From positions 1 through 64,000 of the forward strand of contig URCR01000001.1 in assembly GCA_900546325.1 (NCBI GenBank): a DNA stretch of 64,000 bases, in the 5' to 3' direction. A program made the translations under genes and the position numbers. The notes beneath the pieces are model-generated. The model made no database searches. It was given only the letters and a program-made list of their open reading frames with translations, and had not been told where the DNA came from. This DNA comes from an uncultured Lachnospiraceae bacterium (lineage in GTDB: Bacteria > Bacillota > Clostridia > Lachnospirales > Lachnospiraceae). Below, one piece after another: positions 35,103-44,198 of this stretch. Each line of letters opens with the position of its first letter. The first letter of the stretch is position 1.

Positions 35103-36383
35103 TTATGCCTCATAGACCGGCACGCCATCCACGATCGTGCAGCGTACTTCGCCTTTTACCGTTCTGCCATGGAATGGTGTGTTCTTTCCTTTTGAGAAAA
35201 AGGTATGTTTGTCGATCGCATACTCTTTCGATGGATCAAAGATGACAATGTCTGCGATCTTTCCTTCGGAAATCGATCCTTTCTCCTCAGAAAGGCCAAG
35301 GATCTTCGCCGGATTGTAGCTCATCTTCTCTGCCATCTGCATCGGAGTCAGCACCCCGGTCTCCACCAGTTCTGTGTAAGTCAGCGCCGCGGATGTCTCA
35401 AGCCCCACGATTCCAAACGCAGCGTCCTTCATGGATTTGTCCTTCTCCTGTTCTGCGTGCGGCGCATGGTCGGTAGCAATCACGTCCATGATATTATTCT
35501 TCAGACCTTCTCGCAATGCCTCTACATCTGCCTTGCTGCGAAGCGGCGGATTCATCTTAAAGTTTCCATCGTCTTCTGTGATATCATCTGTCGTCATGAT
35601 AAAGTGATGCGGGCACACTTCTGCAGTCACCGGAAGTCCGTCTTTCTTCGCCTCTGCGACCATCCGCACACTGTCCGCAGTCGAACAGTGGCACAGATGA
35701 AGCTGTACTCCCGTCTCTTTTGCAAGGAGGATATCTCTTGCAACGATCACATCTTCCACGGCATTGGTGATTCCTTTCAGTCCAAGCGTCTTCGCCTTCT
35801 CATCCGCGTTCATGACACCGCCTTCTACCATATGGATGTCCTCGCAGTGTGCAAAGACAGCGATTCCGCTTGCTGCAGCTCTCCTCATACTTTCTCTGTA
35901 AAGAGATGCGTTCATCACAGACTTTCCATCTTCACTGATCGCATGGCATCCTGCCTCTGCCATCCCCTCGATGTCAGCAAGCACTTCTCCTGCCTGACCG
36001 ACTGTAACTGCACCGAGCTGGATCACATGCACCGGCGAGTCTTCCTTTGCCCGCGTATGGACGTCCTCCACGCGCTCTTTTGTATCGATGACCGGCTTTG
36101 TATTCGGCATCGCACATACCGTTGTCACACCTCCGTGTGCTGCTGCCTTTCCACCTGTCTCTAATGTCTCTTTATATTCCAATCCCGGATCTCTTAAATG
36201 TACATGAAGATCAATGAATCCCGGCATCACATAACAGCCTTTCGCATCGATCATCCGATCCGCCTGCTCCTCAATATGTTCTTTGACACGGATGATCCTC
36301 TGATCTTCTGTCAACACATCGCGGATCCCGTCCAATCCCGTAGCCGGATCTAAGACATGCCCATTCCTGATTAATACTCTCAT
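35103..36383 (-). CDS. pyrC: Dihydroorotase
   Basis: A 426-residue class I dihydroorotase, the first gene of the pyrimidine operon here. Metal ligands H60 and H62 lie in GFIDLHVHLRDPG. HLCHCSTADS, EVCPHHF and the TDHAPH motif follow. It closes the dihydroorotate ring. PyrB, PyrI and CarAB are not in the window. Confidence 0.96.
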   Translation of the reverse strand: MRVLIRNGHVLDPATGLDGIRDVLTEDQRIIRVKEHIEEQADRMIDAKGCYVMPGFIDLHVHLRDPGLEYKETLETGGKAAAHGGVTTVCAMPNTKPVIDTKERVEDVHTRAKEDSPVHVIQLGAVTVGQAGEVLADIEGMAEAGCHAISEDGKSVMNASLYRESMRRAAASGIAVFAHCEDIHMVEGGVMNADEKAKTLGLKGITNAVEDVIVARDILLAKETGVQLHLCHCSTADSVRMVAEAKKDGLPVTAEVCPHHFIMTTDDITEDDGNFKMNPPLRSKADVEALREGLKNNIMDVIATDHAPHAEQEKDKSMKDAAFGIVGLETSAALTYTELVETGVLTPMQMAEKMSYNPAKILGLSEEKGSISEGKIADIVIFDPSKEYAIDKHTFFSKGKNTPFHGRTVKGEVRCTIVDGVPVYEA

Positions 36384-36547
36384 ACTGCTCTATCCTTTCT
36401 TCCCAGTGTACTGTACCTTCTGCCAGACAGACTCCCACAAAAATCTTTTCTTTTAGCCTCTCCGAAAAATTATTCATCGCTGCCGGAGCCCGTCTGTCAT
36501 CATACTATTTTTATTTTATCATAGCGGCACAAAAAAAGGAATGTCAA
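36384..36547 (-). promoter_or_regulatory. Promoter and leader of the pyr operon, with PyrR-like loop
   Basis: On the minus strand TTGACA (36542-36547) and TATGAT (36518-36523) are 18 bases apart. The -35 is formed by one arm of the ctp terminator. The leader of about 128 bases contains CGGAGAGGCT (36455-36464), close to the PyrR-binding loop consensus (UCCAGAGAGGCU). This lies just after a CTCCG/CGGAG stem (36484-36488 with 36460-36464). No terminator hairpin with a T run was found in the leader, so PyrR attenuation is only a possibility. Confidence 0.5.
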
Positions 36548-36571
36548 ATTTGCGTTCCCGCCTGACATTCC
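36531..36571 (-). terminator. Rho-independent terminator of the protease gene
   Basis: Stem GGAATGTCA/TGACATTCC (36538-36546 with 36563-36571), followed on the minus strand by seven T (36531-36537), 70 bases beyond the stop at 36642. Confidence 0.85.
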
Positions 36572-36641
36572 TTCTCTTTCATCACTTTGGATAAATTCTT
36601 TCCATTCTTCACTGAATTTTCAGTGTACCGGTACATTTATT

Positions 36642-37859
36642 CTACTGTTCCCGCAGCACATCCATCGCAGTCTGAAGCTGATTATCTGCCTCCGGATCTG
36701 CCTCATCCCGAACATACTCTACGGAAACATCCGGCTCGATCCCTTTCCCGTCAATATTTCTTCCCTTCGGAGTAAAATACTCAGAGATCGTCACTTTGAC
36801 ACAAGTACCGTCATCCAGTGGGAATAGCTGCTGAACAACACCTTTTCCATAGGTTGTCGTTCCTACGATCGTCCCGATCTCATAATCCTGCACTGCCCCT
36901 GCAAAAATCTCAGAAGCGCTTGCACTGTATCCATTCACAAGAACTGCAAGTGGGGTATCAAAGTCATTCTTCCCATTTCCCCGGATCTCTTCTTCTTTCC
37001 CGCTTCTGTCCTTCGTGGAAACAATCGTTCCTTCCGGCAGAATTAACTCCAGCATACTGCAGACGGTGTCAAGATTTCCGCCCGGGTTGCTCCTCAGATC
37101 AATGACAAGTCCCTGCATCCCCTGCTCTTCCAGCGTTGTCAGCGCCTGCTCAAACTGTCCCAGCGTCACGCTGTCAAATTCTGATACGCTGATGTAGCCG
37201 ATCTGGTCTTCCTTCATCTCATACTCCACAGTCTGAGCTTCCACTTTTCCGCGCACAGCAGTCAGTTCCATCTCTTCCTTGTCTTCTCCGCGCAGAACAG
37301 TGATATGGACTTCTGTCCCTTCTTCTCCTTTAATATTCGCCACAACCTCATCCAGCTCCTGACCGGTCACTTCTTCGCCTTCTACCTTATAGAGAATATC
37401 TTCTGAACGCATCCCTGCTTTCTCTGCCGGGGAGTCTTTGTAGACTTTACTTACCGTAATGATTCCGGTATCCAGATTCTGCGACATCGCCGCTCCGATT
37501 CCGATGTACTCTCCTGACGTTGTCTCAAAAAGTTCCTTTGTTTCCTCTTCGTTATAATAAGTCGAATACGGATCATTGAGACCTGCCAGAAGTCCTGCAT
37601 ACATACCGTCTTCCAGATCTTGCGTGTCTGTATCCCGAAGGTAATTCTCATCAATGATCTCCTCGATCTCTTTTACCTTCTCTTTCGATTCTGCATTCAG
37701 CACACTCTCGGATGACTGAATACTGTTATTTTCACTCTTTTTGATTTTCTCCGCTACATTCTTTCCGATAGAAACCCCGCCGAAAACGGCGCTTCCCCCT
37801 ATGAACATAGCAAGGGCGCCACAGAGCGCCCCTTTAAAAAAACTATGCTTATTTTCCAT
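36642..37859 (-). CDS. S41 C-terminal processing peptidase (CtpB-like)
   Basis: A 405-residue membrane-anchored serine protease outside the cytoplasm. One hydrophobic segment spans about 9-30, a PDZ domain about 105-190, and the S41 domain contains the catalytic S314 (NGYSASASE) and K339 (TYGKG). A short C-terminal peptidoglycan-binding-like tail is absent or minimal. In Bacillus, CtpB acts in spore signalling and Ctp proteases process cell-wall enzymes. Here it follows the M23 hydrolase gene by 13 bases, suggesting a link to division hydrolases. Confidence 0.92.
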   Translation of the reverse strand: MENKHSFFKGALCGALAMFIGGSAVFGGVSIGKNVAEKIKKSENNSIQSSESVLNAESKEKVKEIEEIIDENYLRDTDTQDLEDGMYAGLLAGLNDPYSTYYNEEETKELFETTSGEYIGIGAAMSQNLDTGIITVSKVYKDSPAEKAGMRSEDILYKVEGEEVTGQELDEVVANIKGEEGTEVHITVLRGEDKEEMELTAVRGKVEAQTVEYEMKEDQIGYISVSEFDSVTLGQFEQALTTLEEQGMQGLVIDLRSNPGGNLDTVCSMLELILPEGTIVSTKDRSGKEEEIRGNGKNDFDTPLAVLVNGYSASASEIFAGAVQDYEIGTIVGTTTYGKGVVQQLFPLDDGTCVKVTISEYFTPKGRNIDGKGIEPDVSVEYVRDEADPEADNQLQTAMDVLREQ

Positions 37860-37872
37860 ATGATTACCTGTC

Positions 37873-39099
37873 TTACATATAATTTGAAGGATTCACTGCT
37901 ACACCGTTTAATTCTACCTGGAAGTGAAGGTGTGGTCCTGTCGACTGTCCGGTACTTCCCACATATCCAATCTGCTGACCTTTCTCTACCCTCTGTCCTG
38001 CAGATACAGTCAGTGCAGAATGATGCATGTATTTTGAAACAAGTCCATTGTCATGCTGGATGACAACCCAGTTTCCTGCGGACGTACTATAATTTGCGAT
38101 CAGGACAGTTCCCGCTGCAGCCGCATATGTAGGTGTTCCTTCCGGCGCTGCATAATCATGACCTTTGTGTCCTCCGACCTCAAACTCACGGATCTCTCCA
38201 AAGTAGCTTGACTGATATGTCATTCCCGGACATGGATGTGTGAAATATCCGCTGCCGGATACAACATTATCTGATGACGGCGGTACATATCCGCCCGATG
38301 TGCTTCCTCCGGATGTAGTCCCATCTGTACTGCTTCCGCCCGAATTCTCTTGTGTCTGGCTGCTCTGTCCGGCATTGCTGTTGTTCATTGCCTGCTGCTG
38401 TGCTGCTAACTGCGCTGCCTCAGCCTCTTTCTGGCGCCGCTCTGCTTCCTGCGCTTCTGCGATCAGCTGCTGAAGTACTTTTGCATTCTCTCCGATCTCA
38501 GACTCCAGATTTGCGATCTGGATGTTCTTATTGGAAAGCAGTGTCTCTACGTTTGCACGCTTCTCTGAAAGTGTCGTCTGAAGTGCCGACAGTTCCTCGT
38601 ACTCTGCGCGGAGTTCCTCTTCCTTCTGCTGTACCTGCTTGACTGTCTCCTGGAATTCTACAAGCATCTCTCTATCATATTCCGAGATCTTTGTCACATA
38701 TTCCGTTTTGTTGAGAAAATCCGAAATATCTTCCGCACTGAGAATGATCTCGATAAATTCGACATTTCCATTCTCGTACATGTATTTGATACGTTTCTTC
38801 ATACTCTCATATTGATTGTTCTCAGTTACTTTCGCCTCCACAAGCTCATTTTCAGCAGATTCGATCTGATCCTCTTTTGCAGACATCTTGTCCTGCGCTT
38901 TCTGAAGTTCCTGGATCACTGTGTTCAATTCGTTGTCAAGTGAGCTTTTCTCGGCTTCCGCAGCTTTCTTCTGTTCTTCCAGCTGCTCTCCTTTTTTTTG
39001 TGTCTCAGAAATAGATGTGGCTGACACTGGCATGACACTTCCGCTGCACAACGCACACGCAAGGAACAGTGCCGCTATCTTCTTTCTTCTTAATTTCAT
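37873..39099 (-). CDS. Secreted M23 peptidase with coiled coil (PcsB/EnvC-like)
   Basis: A 408-residue secreted protein. A signal peptide ends near residue 28 (VSATS), a long coiled coil spans about 30-235, and a Ser/Gly-rich linker about 240-280. A C-terminal LytM domain has the zinc ligands in HKGHDY and HLHF. This is the layout of FtsEX-activated division hydrolases or their activators (PcsB, EnvC, CwlO). The gene is nine bases downstream of ftsX, which strengthens that role. It probably cuts peptide cross-links of peptidoglycan. Confidence 0.9.
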   Translation of the reverse strand: MKLRRKKIAALFLACALCSGSVMPVSATSISETQKKGEQLEEQKKAAEAEKSSLDNELNTVIQELQKAQDKMSAKEDQIESAENELVEAKVTENNQYESMKKRIKYMYENGNVEFIEIILSAEDISDFLNKTEYVTKISEYDREMLVEFQETVKQVQQKEEELRAEYEELSALQTTLSEKRANVETLLSNKNIQIANLESEIGENAKVLQQLIAEAQEAERRQKEAEAAQLAAQQQAMNNSNAGQSSQTQENSGGSSTDGTTSGGSTSGGYVPPSSDNVVSGSGYFTHPCPGMTYQSSYFGEIREFEVGGHKGHDYAAPEGTPTYAAAAGTVLIANYSTSAGNWVVIQHDNGLVSKYMHHSALTVSAGQRVEKGQQIGYVGSTGQSTGPHLHFQVELNGVAVNPSNYM

Positions 39100-39107
39100 A
39101 TCTTCAC

Positions 39108-40016
39108 CTATACCTTTAAATGCTTTCTGATCGTAAAGAAACTTCCGATAAAACCGATTCCGACTCCGAGAAGAAGACCTGTCGGCAATAAAATCTTATA
39201 TACATCCCATACCGGCATGAAATCTAAAATATTATTCAGAATACTAAAACGAGTCATAATGTAATCGATTGCTTTGTCATATACGACATACAGCCCTGCA
39301 AGCGGAATTGCCGCACCGACAAGACCAATCAGAATACCTTCGATAATAAATGGCCCGCGGACGAAATAGTCCTTCGCACCAATGTATTTCATGATCGCAA
39401 TCTCTTCCTTCCGAACCGTAATACCGATGGTGACTGTGTTGCTGATCAAAAATACGGTTACAATCAGCAGAATCAGAATGATCGCCGCAGACACATAAAG
39501 AATCAGCTTATTGACACTGGACAGTGTCTTTGCAACAACATCGGACTTATTGACCTTGCGGACACCATCAAGTCCTTCTGCAAATTTTACGACATCCTTC
39601 TGTGACTCCACGTCTTTCATGTACACTTCATAGTTGTCAGATCCTGCCAGTGGATTGTCATCCTTAAATCCTTCCGCGAGATCTTTGGATTCTCCAAAAT
39701 ATTCATCCTTGAATGTATCCCACGCTTCATCTGCGGAAACATAAGTAACCTTCAGGACATCATCCCTCTCTCTTAGTGCCTCTCCGATCGCTTCCACCTT
39801 GCTGTCTTCCAGATTTTCATCAAAGAATACCGTGATCGCTACCCCTTCTTCTGCCTTCTTGACTATGTAGTTGAAGTTAAGAATCACGGAAAAGAATAGT
39901 CCGAATAAGAAAATACATGCTGCCATCGTTGCAACTGATGCCAGTGAGAACAGCTTGTTTCTTCCAATATTCTTAACTCCCTGCTTCATCGTATATCCTA
40001 CTGTACTAATCCTCAT
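39108..40016 (-). CDS. ftsX: Cell division protein FtsX
   Basis: A 302-residue permease-like protein with four membrane segments (near 23-45, 175-197, 225-250, 270-295) and a large extracellular loop between the first two. It works with FtsE to activate an extracellular hydrolase through the coiled coil encoded next door. It overlaps ftsE by 11 bases. Confidence 0.95.
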   Translation of the reverse strand: MRISTVGYTMKQGVKNIGRNKLFSLASVATMAACIFLFGLFFSVILNFNYIVKKAEEGVAITVFFDENLEDSKVEAIGEALRERDDVLKVTYVSADEAWDTFKDEYFGESKDLAEGFKDDNPLAGSDNYEVYMKDVESQKDVVKFAEGLDGVRKVNKSDVVAKTLSSVNKLILYVSAAIILILLIVTVFLISNTVTIGITVRKEEIAIMKYIGAKDYFVRGPFIIEGILIGLVGAAIPLAGLYVVYDKAIDYIMTRFSILNNILDFMPVWDVYKILLPTGLLLGVGIGFIGSFFTIRKHLKV

Positions 40017-40692
40017 TTATATACCCACCTTTTTTCTCGTCGCTGACAATGACACCTTTCTTCATTGTAATAACACGCTTCTGCATCTCGTTTACGATTT
40101 CCTGATTATGCGTTACGACTAATACGGTTGTTCCTCGTTGGTTCGCTTCCTCAAGCAGCTGCATGATCTCCCATGAGTTTGTCGGGTCAAGGTTTCCTGT
40201 CGGCTCATCAGCCAGAAGGATCGACGGCTCATTGACGATGGCTCTTGCGATTGCCACACGCTGCTGTTCTCCACCGGAAAGTTCCTTCGGGAACATCTTA
40301 TATTTCTGAGCAAGTCCTACAAGTGAGAGTGCTGCAGGTACTTTCTTCTTCATCACACGCGTCGGAGTTTCCACAACTCTCTGGGCAAATGCGATATTCT
40401 CATAAATATTTCTGTCCTTTAAAAGTCTGAAGTCCTGGAATACAACTCCAAGTCCTCTTCTGTACTTCGGAATATGTCGGTGTTTCATACGGTTCAGATT
40501 CTGTCCGTTCACAATGATCGTGCCGGATGTCGGATCTAATTCCTTCATGATCAGCTTGATCAAGGTAGACTTTCCGGATCCACTGTCCCCTACGATGAAC
40601 ACGAATTCGCCCTGTTCGATCTTCACAGATACTCCATTCAGAGCCGCAACTCCTTTTGAATACTCCTTCGTTACATCTTTTAATTCTATCAT
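40006..40692 (-). CDS. ftsE: Cell division ATP-binding protein FtsE
   Basis: A 228-residue ABC ATPase with Walker A GDSGSGKST near 37, LSGGEQQR, Walker B ILLADEPTGNLD and H-loop VTHN. The frame opens at 40707, but GGAGG before MIELKDV sets the start. It partners FtsX. Confidence 0.96.
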   Translation of the reverse strand: MIELKDVTKEYSKGVAALNGVSVKIEQGEFVFIVGDSGSGKSTLIKLIMKELDPTSGTIIVNGQNLNRMKHRHIPKYRRGLGVVFQDFRLLKDRNIYENIAFAQRVVETPTRVMKKKVPAALSLVGLAQKYKMFPKELSGGEQQRVAIARAIVNEPSILLADEPTGNLDPTNSWEIMQLLEEANQRGTTVLVVTHNQEIVNEMQKRVITMKKGVIVSDEKKGGYINED

Positions 40693-40706
40693 ATGTCCTC
40701 CTATCA

Positions 40707-41795
40707 CTAATACTCCAATGTCTCCATGTACTTCATGTATTTCACTACCATAAGAGCAATCTTGAAGGTGATGGCATCTTCAAACACGCGAAGATCCAGA
40801 CCTGTGCTCTTCTGCAGCTTGTCCAGCCTGTACACAAGTGTATTTCTGTGGATGTATAGCTGTCTTGATGTCTCCGATACATTCAGACTGTTCTCAAAGA
40901 ATTTATTGATCGTCGTCAATGTCTCCTCATCAAAATCATCCGGTGATTTTCCTTCAAAAATCTCACGGATAAACATCTTGCAAAGCGGGATCGGCAGCTG
41001 ATAGATCAGTCTTCCGATACCAAGTGTGTTGTACGCGATGATATCTTTCTCATTGAAGAAGATCTTTCCTACATCCAGCGCAAGCTTCGCCTCTTTGTAG
41101 GACTTAGATACTTCCTTAATATCATTTACAATAGTTCCGTAAGCAACGTGAACATCTTCCTCTCCCTCTGACTGAAGCATCTCCAGAATGTTCTTCGCAA
41201 CCTGTTCCATCTCTTTGTAGCCTTCATTGGCTGCAAGCTCCTTCACAACGATGATGTTCTTCTCATCAACAGCTGTAATAAAGTCCTTTGTCTTGCCGCC
41301 CAGAAGTGCGCGCACACTCTCGAGCATCCCCGTATCTTTCTCACGGGCTGTCTCAACTATAAGAATAACACGTCTTACTTCCGTGTCAATATGTAATTTT
41401 TTCGCCCGGTTATAGATATCCACAAGAAGTAAATTGTCAAGAAGCAGGTTCTTGATGAAATTATCCTTGTCAAAACGCTCTTTGTAAGCAACCAGAAGAT
41501 TCTGAATCTGGAATGCAGCGATCTTGCCGACCATGTATACATCCTCGCTTCCGCCGTTCGCCAGCAGAATGTATTCCAGCTGATGCTCATCAAAAATCTT
41601 AAAGAACTGGTAGCCCTGGATCACCTGGCTGTCTGCCGGCGACTCCACGAACGGCACTACCGCACTTTCATAATCTTCTGTATCTGTAAATGTACTTGCC
41701 AGTACCTTCCCCTCTGTATCCATTACACACAAATCGATTCGGGTAATTCCCTTCAATCCTTCGATGGTGTTCTGAAGTGTCTGATTTGATATCAT
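40707..41795 (-). CDS. CdaR/PucR-family transcriptional regulator
   Basis: A 362-residue protein. The C-terminal PucR-type HTH (FFENSLNVSETSRQLYIHRNT, about 300-345) and the GGDEF-like central region (VAYGTIVNDIKEVSKSYKEA) match CdaR-type sugar-diacid regulators. The N-terminal part (MDTEGKVLASTF) resembles a sensory domain. It lies 14 bases upstream of ftsE, so it is probably co-transcribed with the division module. A metabolic role for this regulator is not obvious from the context. Confidence 0.85.
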   Translation of the reverse strand: MISNQTLQNTIEGLKGITRIDLCVMDTEGKVLASTFTDTEDYESAVVPFVESPADSQVIQGYQFFKIFDEHQLEYILLANGGSEDVYMVGKIAAFQIQNLLVAYKERFDKDNFIKNLLLDNLLLVDIYNRAKKLHIDTEVRRVILIVETAREKDTGMLESVRALLGGKTKDFITAVDEKNIIVVKELAANEGYKEMEQVAKNILEMLQSEGEEDVHVAYGTIVNDIKEVSKSYKEAKLALDVGKIFFNEKDIIAYNTLGIGRLIYQLPIPLCKMFIREIFEGKSPDDFDEETLTTINKFFENSLNVSETSRQLYIHRNTLVYRLDKLQKSTGLDLRVFEDAITFKIALMVVKYMKYMETLEY

Positions 41796-41906
41796 ATTCT
41801 TCTCCTCCGCTTAATAAATTCTACATTTCTACATATCTGTATATATCTTAATGCAAAACAGCAAAAAAAGAAAGTAGAAATCCAGAATTATTATGCATTT
41901 TTTCTT

Positions 41907-41947
41907 CTGGGAGAAATATCTTGTATAAAAAAATCTCCTTCTCCCAG
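41907..41947. repeat. Inverted repeat between SASP and the CdaR-like gene
   Basis: Perfect 9-base arms CTGGGAGAA (41907-41915) and complement (41939-41947), loop 23 bases with seven A. There is no T run after the stem on either strand. It may be a weak terminator of the SASP gene or a regulator site upstream of the CdaR/ftsEX operon. Confidence 0.5.
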
Positions 41948-41972
41948 TCGTACGATTATATCAAATAATATT

Positions 41973-42194
41973 TTATTTTTCAACCCCTGCTCCGGATTGT
42001 TCACAGTTTTTAAACATTTTTCTGCGGTTTTTTACGATACCGCCAATCCTTCCGGTCTCTCTCGAAGACAAGGATTCCCAGCCTTTCTGCATAACCTGAT
42101 CGAGAAGTCCAAGTTCCTCTGCAATCTCATATTTCAGCTTTTCTTCCGGCTCCAGTTCACTTAATACAATCTTTTTTTCGCTTTTCCGTGACAT
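41973..42194 (-). CDS. Small acid-soluble spore protein, alpha/beta type
   Basis: A 73-residue protein with the SASP signature EIAEELGLLDQVMQKGWESL followed by SSRETGRIGGIVKNRRK. The ETGRIGG segment is the GPR-like and DNA-contact region of the family. SASPs coat spore DNA and protect it. The N-terminal 12 residues are basic, and the C-terminus has an extra 18 residues beyond the core. Presence of this gene argues for a spore-forming organism. Confidence 0.85.
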   Translation of the reverse strand: MSRKSEKKIVLSELEPEEKLKYEIAEELGLLDQVMQKGWESLSSRETGRIGGIVKNRRKMFKNCEQSGAGVEK

Positions 42195-42326
42195 ATTTTC
42201 CTCCCCTTTTCCTGCGATTTCATAATTCTGTCAAATCAGTTGTGATACATGTAAATATTCCCTGTTTTTTTCAGTTTATACAGCGGTCCCCGTCGCCGTG
42301 AACTTTCATATGTTCCAAGCAAATGA

Positions 42327-42351
42327 AAAAAGCAGCTGTTCGCTGCTTTTT
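42327..42351. terminator. Bidirectional terminator after pspC
   Basis: AAAAAGCAGC-TGTTC-GCTGCTTTTT (42327-42351) has a T run on both strands. It ends the padR-pspC transcript about 30 bases beyond the pspC stop. Confidence 0.88.
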
Positions 42352-42379
42352 CCTGTCACTCCGTAAAATCTTGCCGATC

Positions 42380-42580
42380 CTAAAAGTCTTTCGGCTCATC
42401 CGGAATAATGACCGCACAGATAAAATAGGCAAGGATTCCGGTACCCCAGTTTGTCAGACTGAGCAATACGACCCCAAGTCTTACAAGTGTCGGATCGATA
42501 TTGAAATATTCTGCAATCCCTCCGCACACTCCACATATCATTTTATTTCTCGTTGATCTGTATAATCTCTTCTGTTCCAT
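42380..42580 (-). CDS. PspC domain protein
   Basis: A 66-residue protein made of one PspC domain: LYRSTRNKMICGVCGGIAEY and a hydrophobic C-terminal segment (LGVVLLSL...AYFICAVII). Phage-shock-protein-C domains sit in the membrane and respond to envelope stress. It is the last gene of a padR-DUF1700-DUF4097-pspC run. Confidence 0.9.
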   Translation of the reverse strand: MEQKRLYRSTRNKMICGVCGGIAEYFNIDPTLVRLGVVLLSLTNWGTGILAYFICAVIIPDEPKDF

Positions 42581-42645
42581 TCTAAAGTTCCCCTTTCTTA
42601 AACATCACTCTGTAAATAGTTTCTCCTATGAACAGTGTTTCACTC

Positions 42646-43494
42646 TTACTCAAAAAAGTCAATATGAATTTCCCCTGCGCCGCATTCAATGGAAAGCTTC
42701 TTCTCCGCGCCCTGATTGATATGTTTTTCTGATCCCAGCGCGGTATACTCCTCATCTCCGATCCACACACTTCCCATTCCGCATTCGGTAAAGCATTCAT
42801 AGTCTGCCTTTTTCCCCGCAAGTGTCAGATCGATTTCTCCCATTCCGCATTCAATCTCTCCTTCTGACACAGCAGCATTCATAATATCGATTTCCCCGGC
42901 GCCTGTCTCCAAAGTCATTGCAGCTGCACTGATTTTCTCAATCGTAACATTTCCTGCACCTGCACTGATCTCTACCTGATTGCCGCTAATCTGATCTGCA
43001 GTAAACTCACCTGCTGCAATCTCACACTGGAATGATTCCAGACTGATCCCTTTTGGAATCCTGATCACAACCGGATCCACGCTCTTTCCCAGCTTTGACT
43101 TCCGCTCCGTATTCTCGACTGTCAGCTTCTTTCCTTCCTGGTAACACTGGATTTTCCGGAAATCATCCGGAATCGCCACTTCAATTCCTGTGCCGTCTCC
43201 TTCTTCTACGATCACATCTCCAACACTCATCTCAATTTCAATCTGTTTTACATCTGCAAAGAGATTATCTCTTCCGGTTCCTGTGTACTGCTCTTTATAA
43301 GAATCATACAGAGATGCCACCTCCGGCAGATCATCTTCAAACAAGTCCCCTGAAAGTAGGTTAAAAACATGTTCCCCTCTAAGATCAAGTGTATGAACCC
43401 TTGCTCCGAGTGCAACCCCCGCAATACAGAAAACACCTCCGGTTACTGCAGCCACACCAGTAATGATCCATCCTGCTTTCCACCCTTTTTTCAT
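42646..43494 (-). CDS. DUF4097 family beta-strand repeat protein
   Basis: A 282-residue protein with an N-terminal membrane anchor (about 8-30) and repeated beta segments such as VEISAGAGNVTIEKI, LETGAGEIDI and IECGMGEIDLTL, typical of DUF4097 (LiaG-like) beta-helix proteins. It probably faces outwards. In Firmicutes such proteins accompany envelope stress modules. Its start overlaps the DUF1700 gene by four bases. Confidence 0.88.
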   Translation of the reverse strand: MKKGWKAGWIITGVAAVTGGVFCIAGVALGARVHTLDLRGEHVFNLLSGDLFEDDLPEVASLYDSYKEQYTGTGRDNLFADVKQIEIEMSVGDVIVEEGDGTGIEVAIPDDFRKIQCYQEGKKLTVENTERKSKLGKSVDPVVIRIPKGISLESFQCEIAAGEFTADQISGNQVEISAGAGNVTIEKISAAAMTLETGAGEIDIMNAAVSEGEIECGMGEIDLTLAGKKADYECFTECGMGSVWIGDEEYTALGSEKHINQGAEKKLSIECGAGEIHIDFFE

Positions 43495-44198
43495 TTTCTC
43501 ACTCCTCTCTGTAAAATTTTTCTACAAATATTTACGGCTCCCCGGAAGAAAAACGGCACCAGCTTCAGAAGTACCCACAAGATCACCATCGTCCCAAGCA
43601 GTCCGGCCGCAGTAAGAAGAAGTCCAATCCCGCTTACAAGCAATCCTTCTCCGACAGAAGTAAACATATGGACAACCCCTATACCTGCTGTAAAGATTCC
43701 GGAAACCAGAACTACAATCGCTCCCAGACCAATCCCTGCCACTCCTGCTACAATCCCGATCGCCAGTCCAAAGATGACACCGAGAACTGCAAGCACAAGC
43801 GGTATCACAATCGGCGCCCCGATTAAAATGATCGCAGCGATCAAAATAATCTTTGCCGTTCTATCGTGCTTCTCATTCCCATAAGCACTATTCTCTCCCG
43901 ACCGGCTCTGTTCATACTGATAACCGCCGGATACCGGCATCTTTCGGCTGTCAAACCGAAAATCCTGATAACCATTTTCCGTATATTCTCCTCCAAAATC
44001 ATCTCTGCCATCCAGTCCTGCTTTTAACTTTGCCGCAACTTTCTTTGGACTCTCCAGCTCAGAAATCACTTTCTGTTCATTTTCTTCTCCTGCTGCATCA
44101 AAATAATCATTATAATACTGCATTGCATCTGTTCGCTCTTCCACCGGTACATCCTGCAAAAGCGCTGCCAGCTCTGACATAAATTCTATTCGATTCAT
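43491..44198 (-). CDS. DUF1700 family membrane protein
   Basis: A 235-residue protein with a soluble N-terminal part (EFMSELAALLQDVPVEERTD, YYNDYFDAAGEENE) and about four hydrophobic segments from residue 90 onwards. DUF1700 proteins commonly follow PadR regulators. It overlaps both neighbours by four bases. Biochemical role unknown. Confidence 0.88.
   Translation of the reverse strand: MNRIEFMSELAALLQDVPVEERTDAMQYYNDYFDAAGEENEQKVISELESPKKVAAKLKAGLDGRDDFGGEYTENGYQDFRFDSRKMPVSGGYQYEQSRSGENSAYGNEKHDRTAKIILIAAIILIGAPIVIPLVLAVLGVIFGLAIGIVAGVAGIGLGAIVVLVSGIFTAGIGVVHMFTSVGEGLLVSGIGLLLTAAGLLGTMVILWVLLKLVPFFFRGAVNICRKILQRGVRK

Noticed and set aside
35205..36164. Open plus-strand frame of 319 codons inside pyrC
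   Set aside because: Antisense shadow of dihydroorotase with abnormal composition (many Cys, His).
36384..36477. Open frame starting MNNFSERLKEK in the pyr leader that runs into pyrC
   Set aside because: No good ribosome site and it ends as an out-of-frame reading of pyrC; the leader is better explained by RNA structure.
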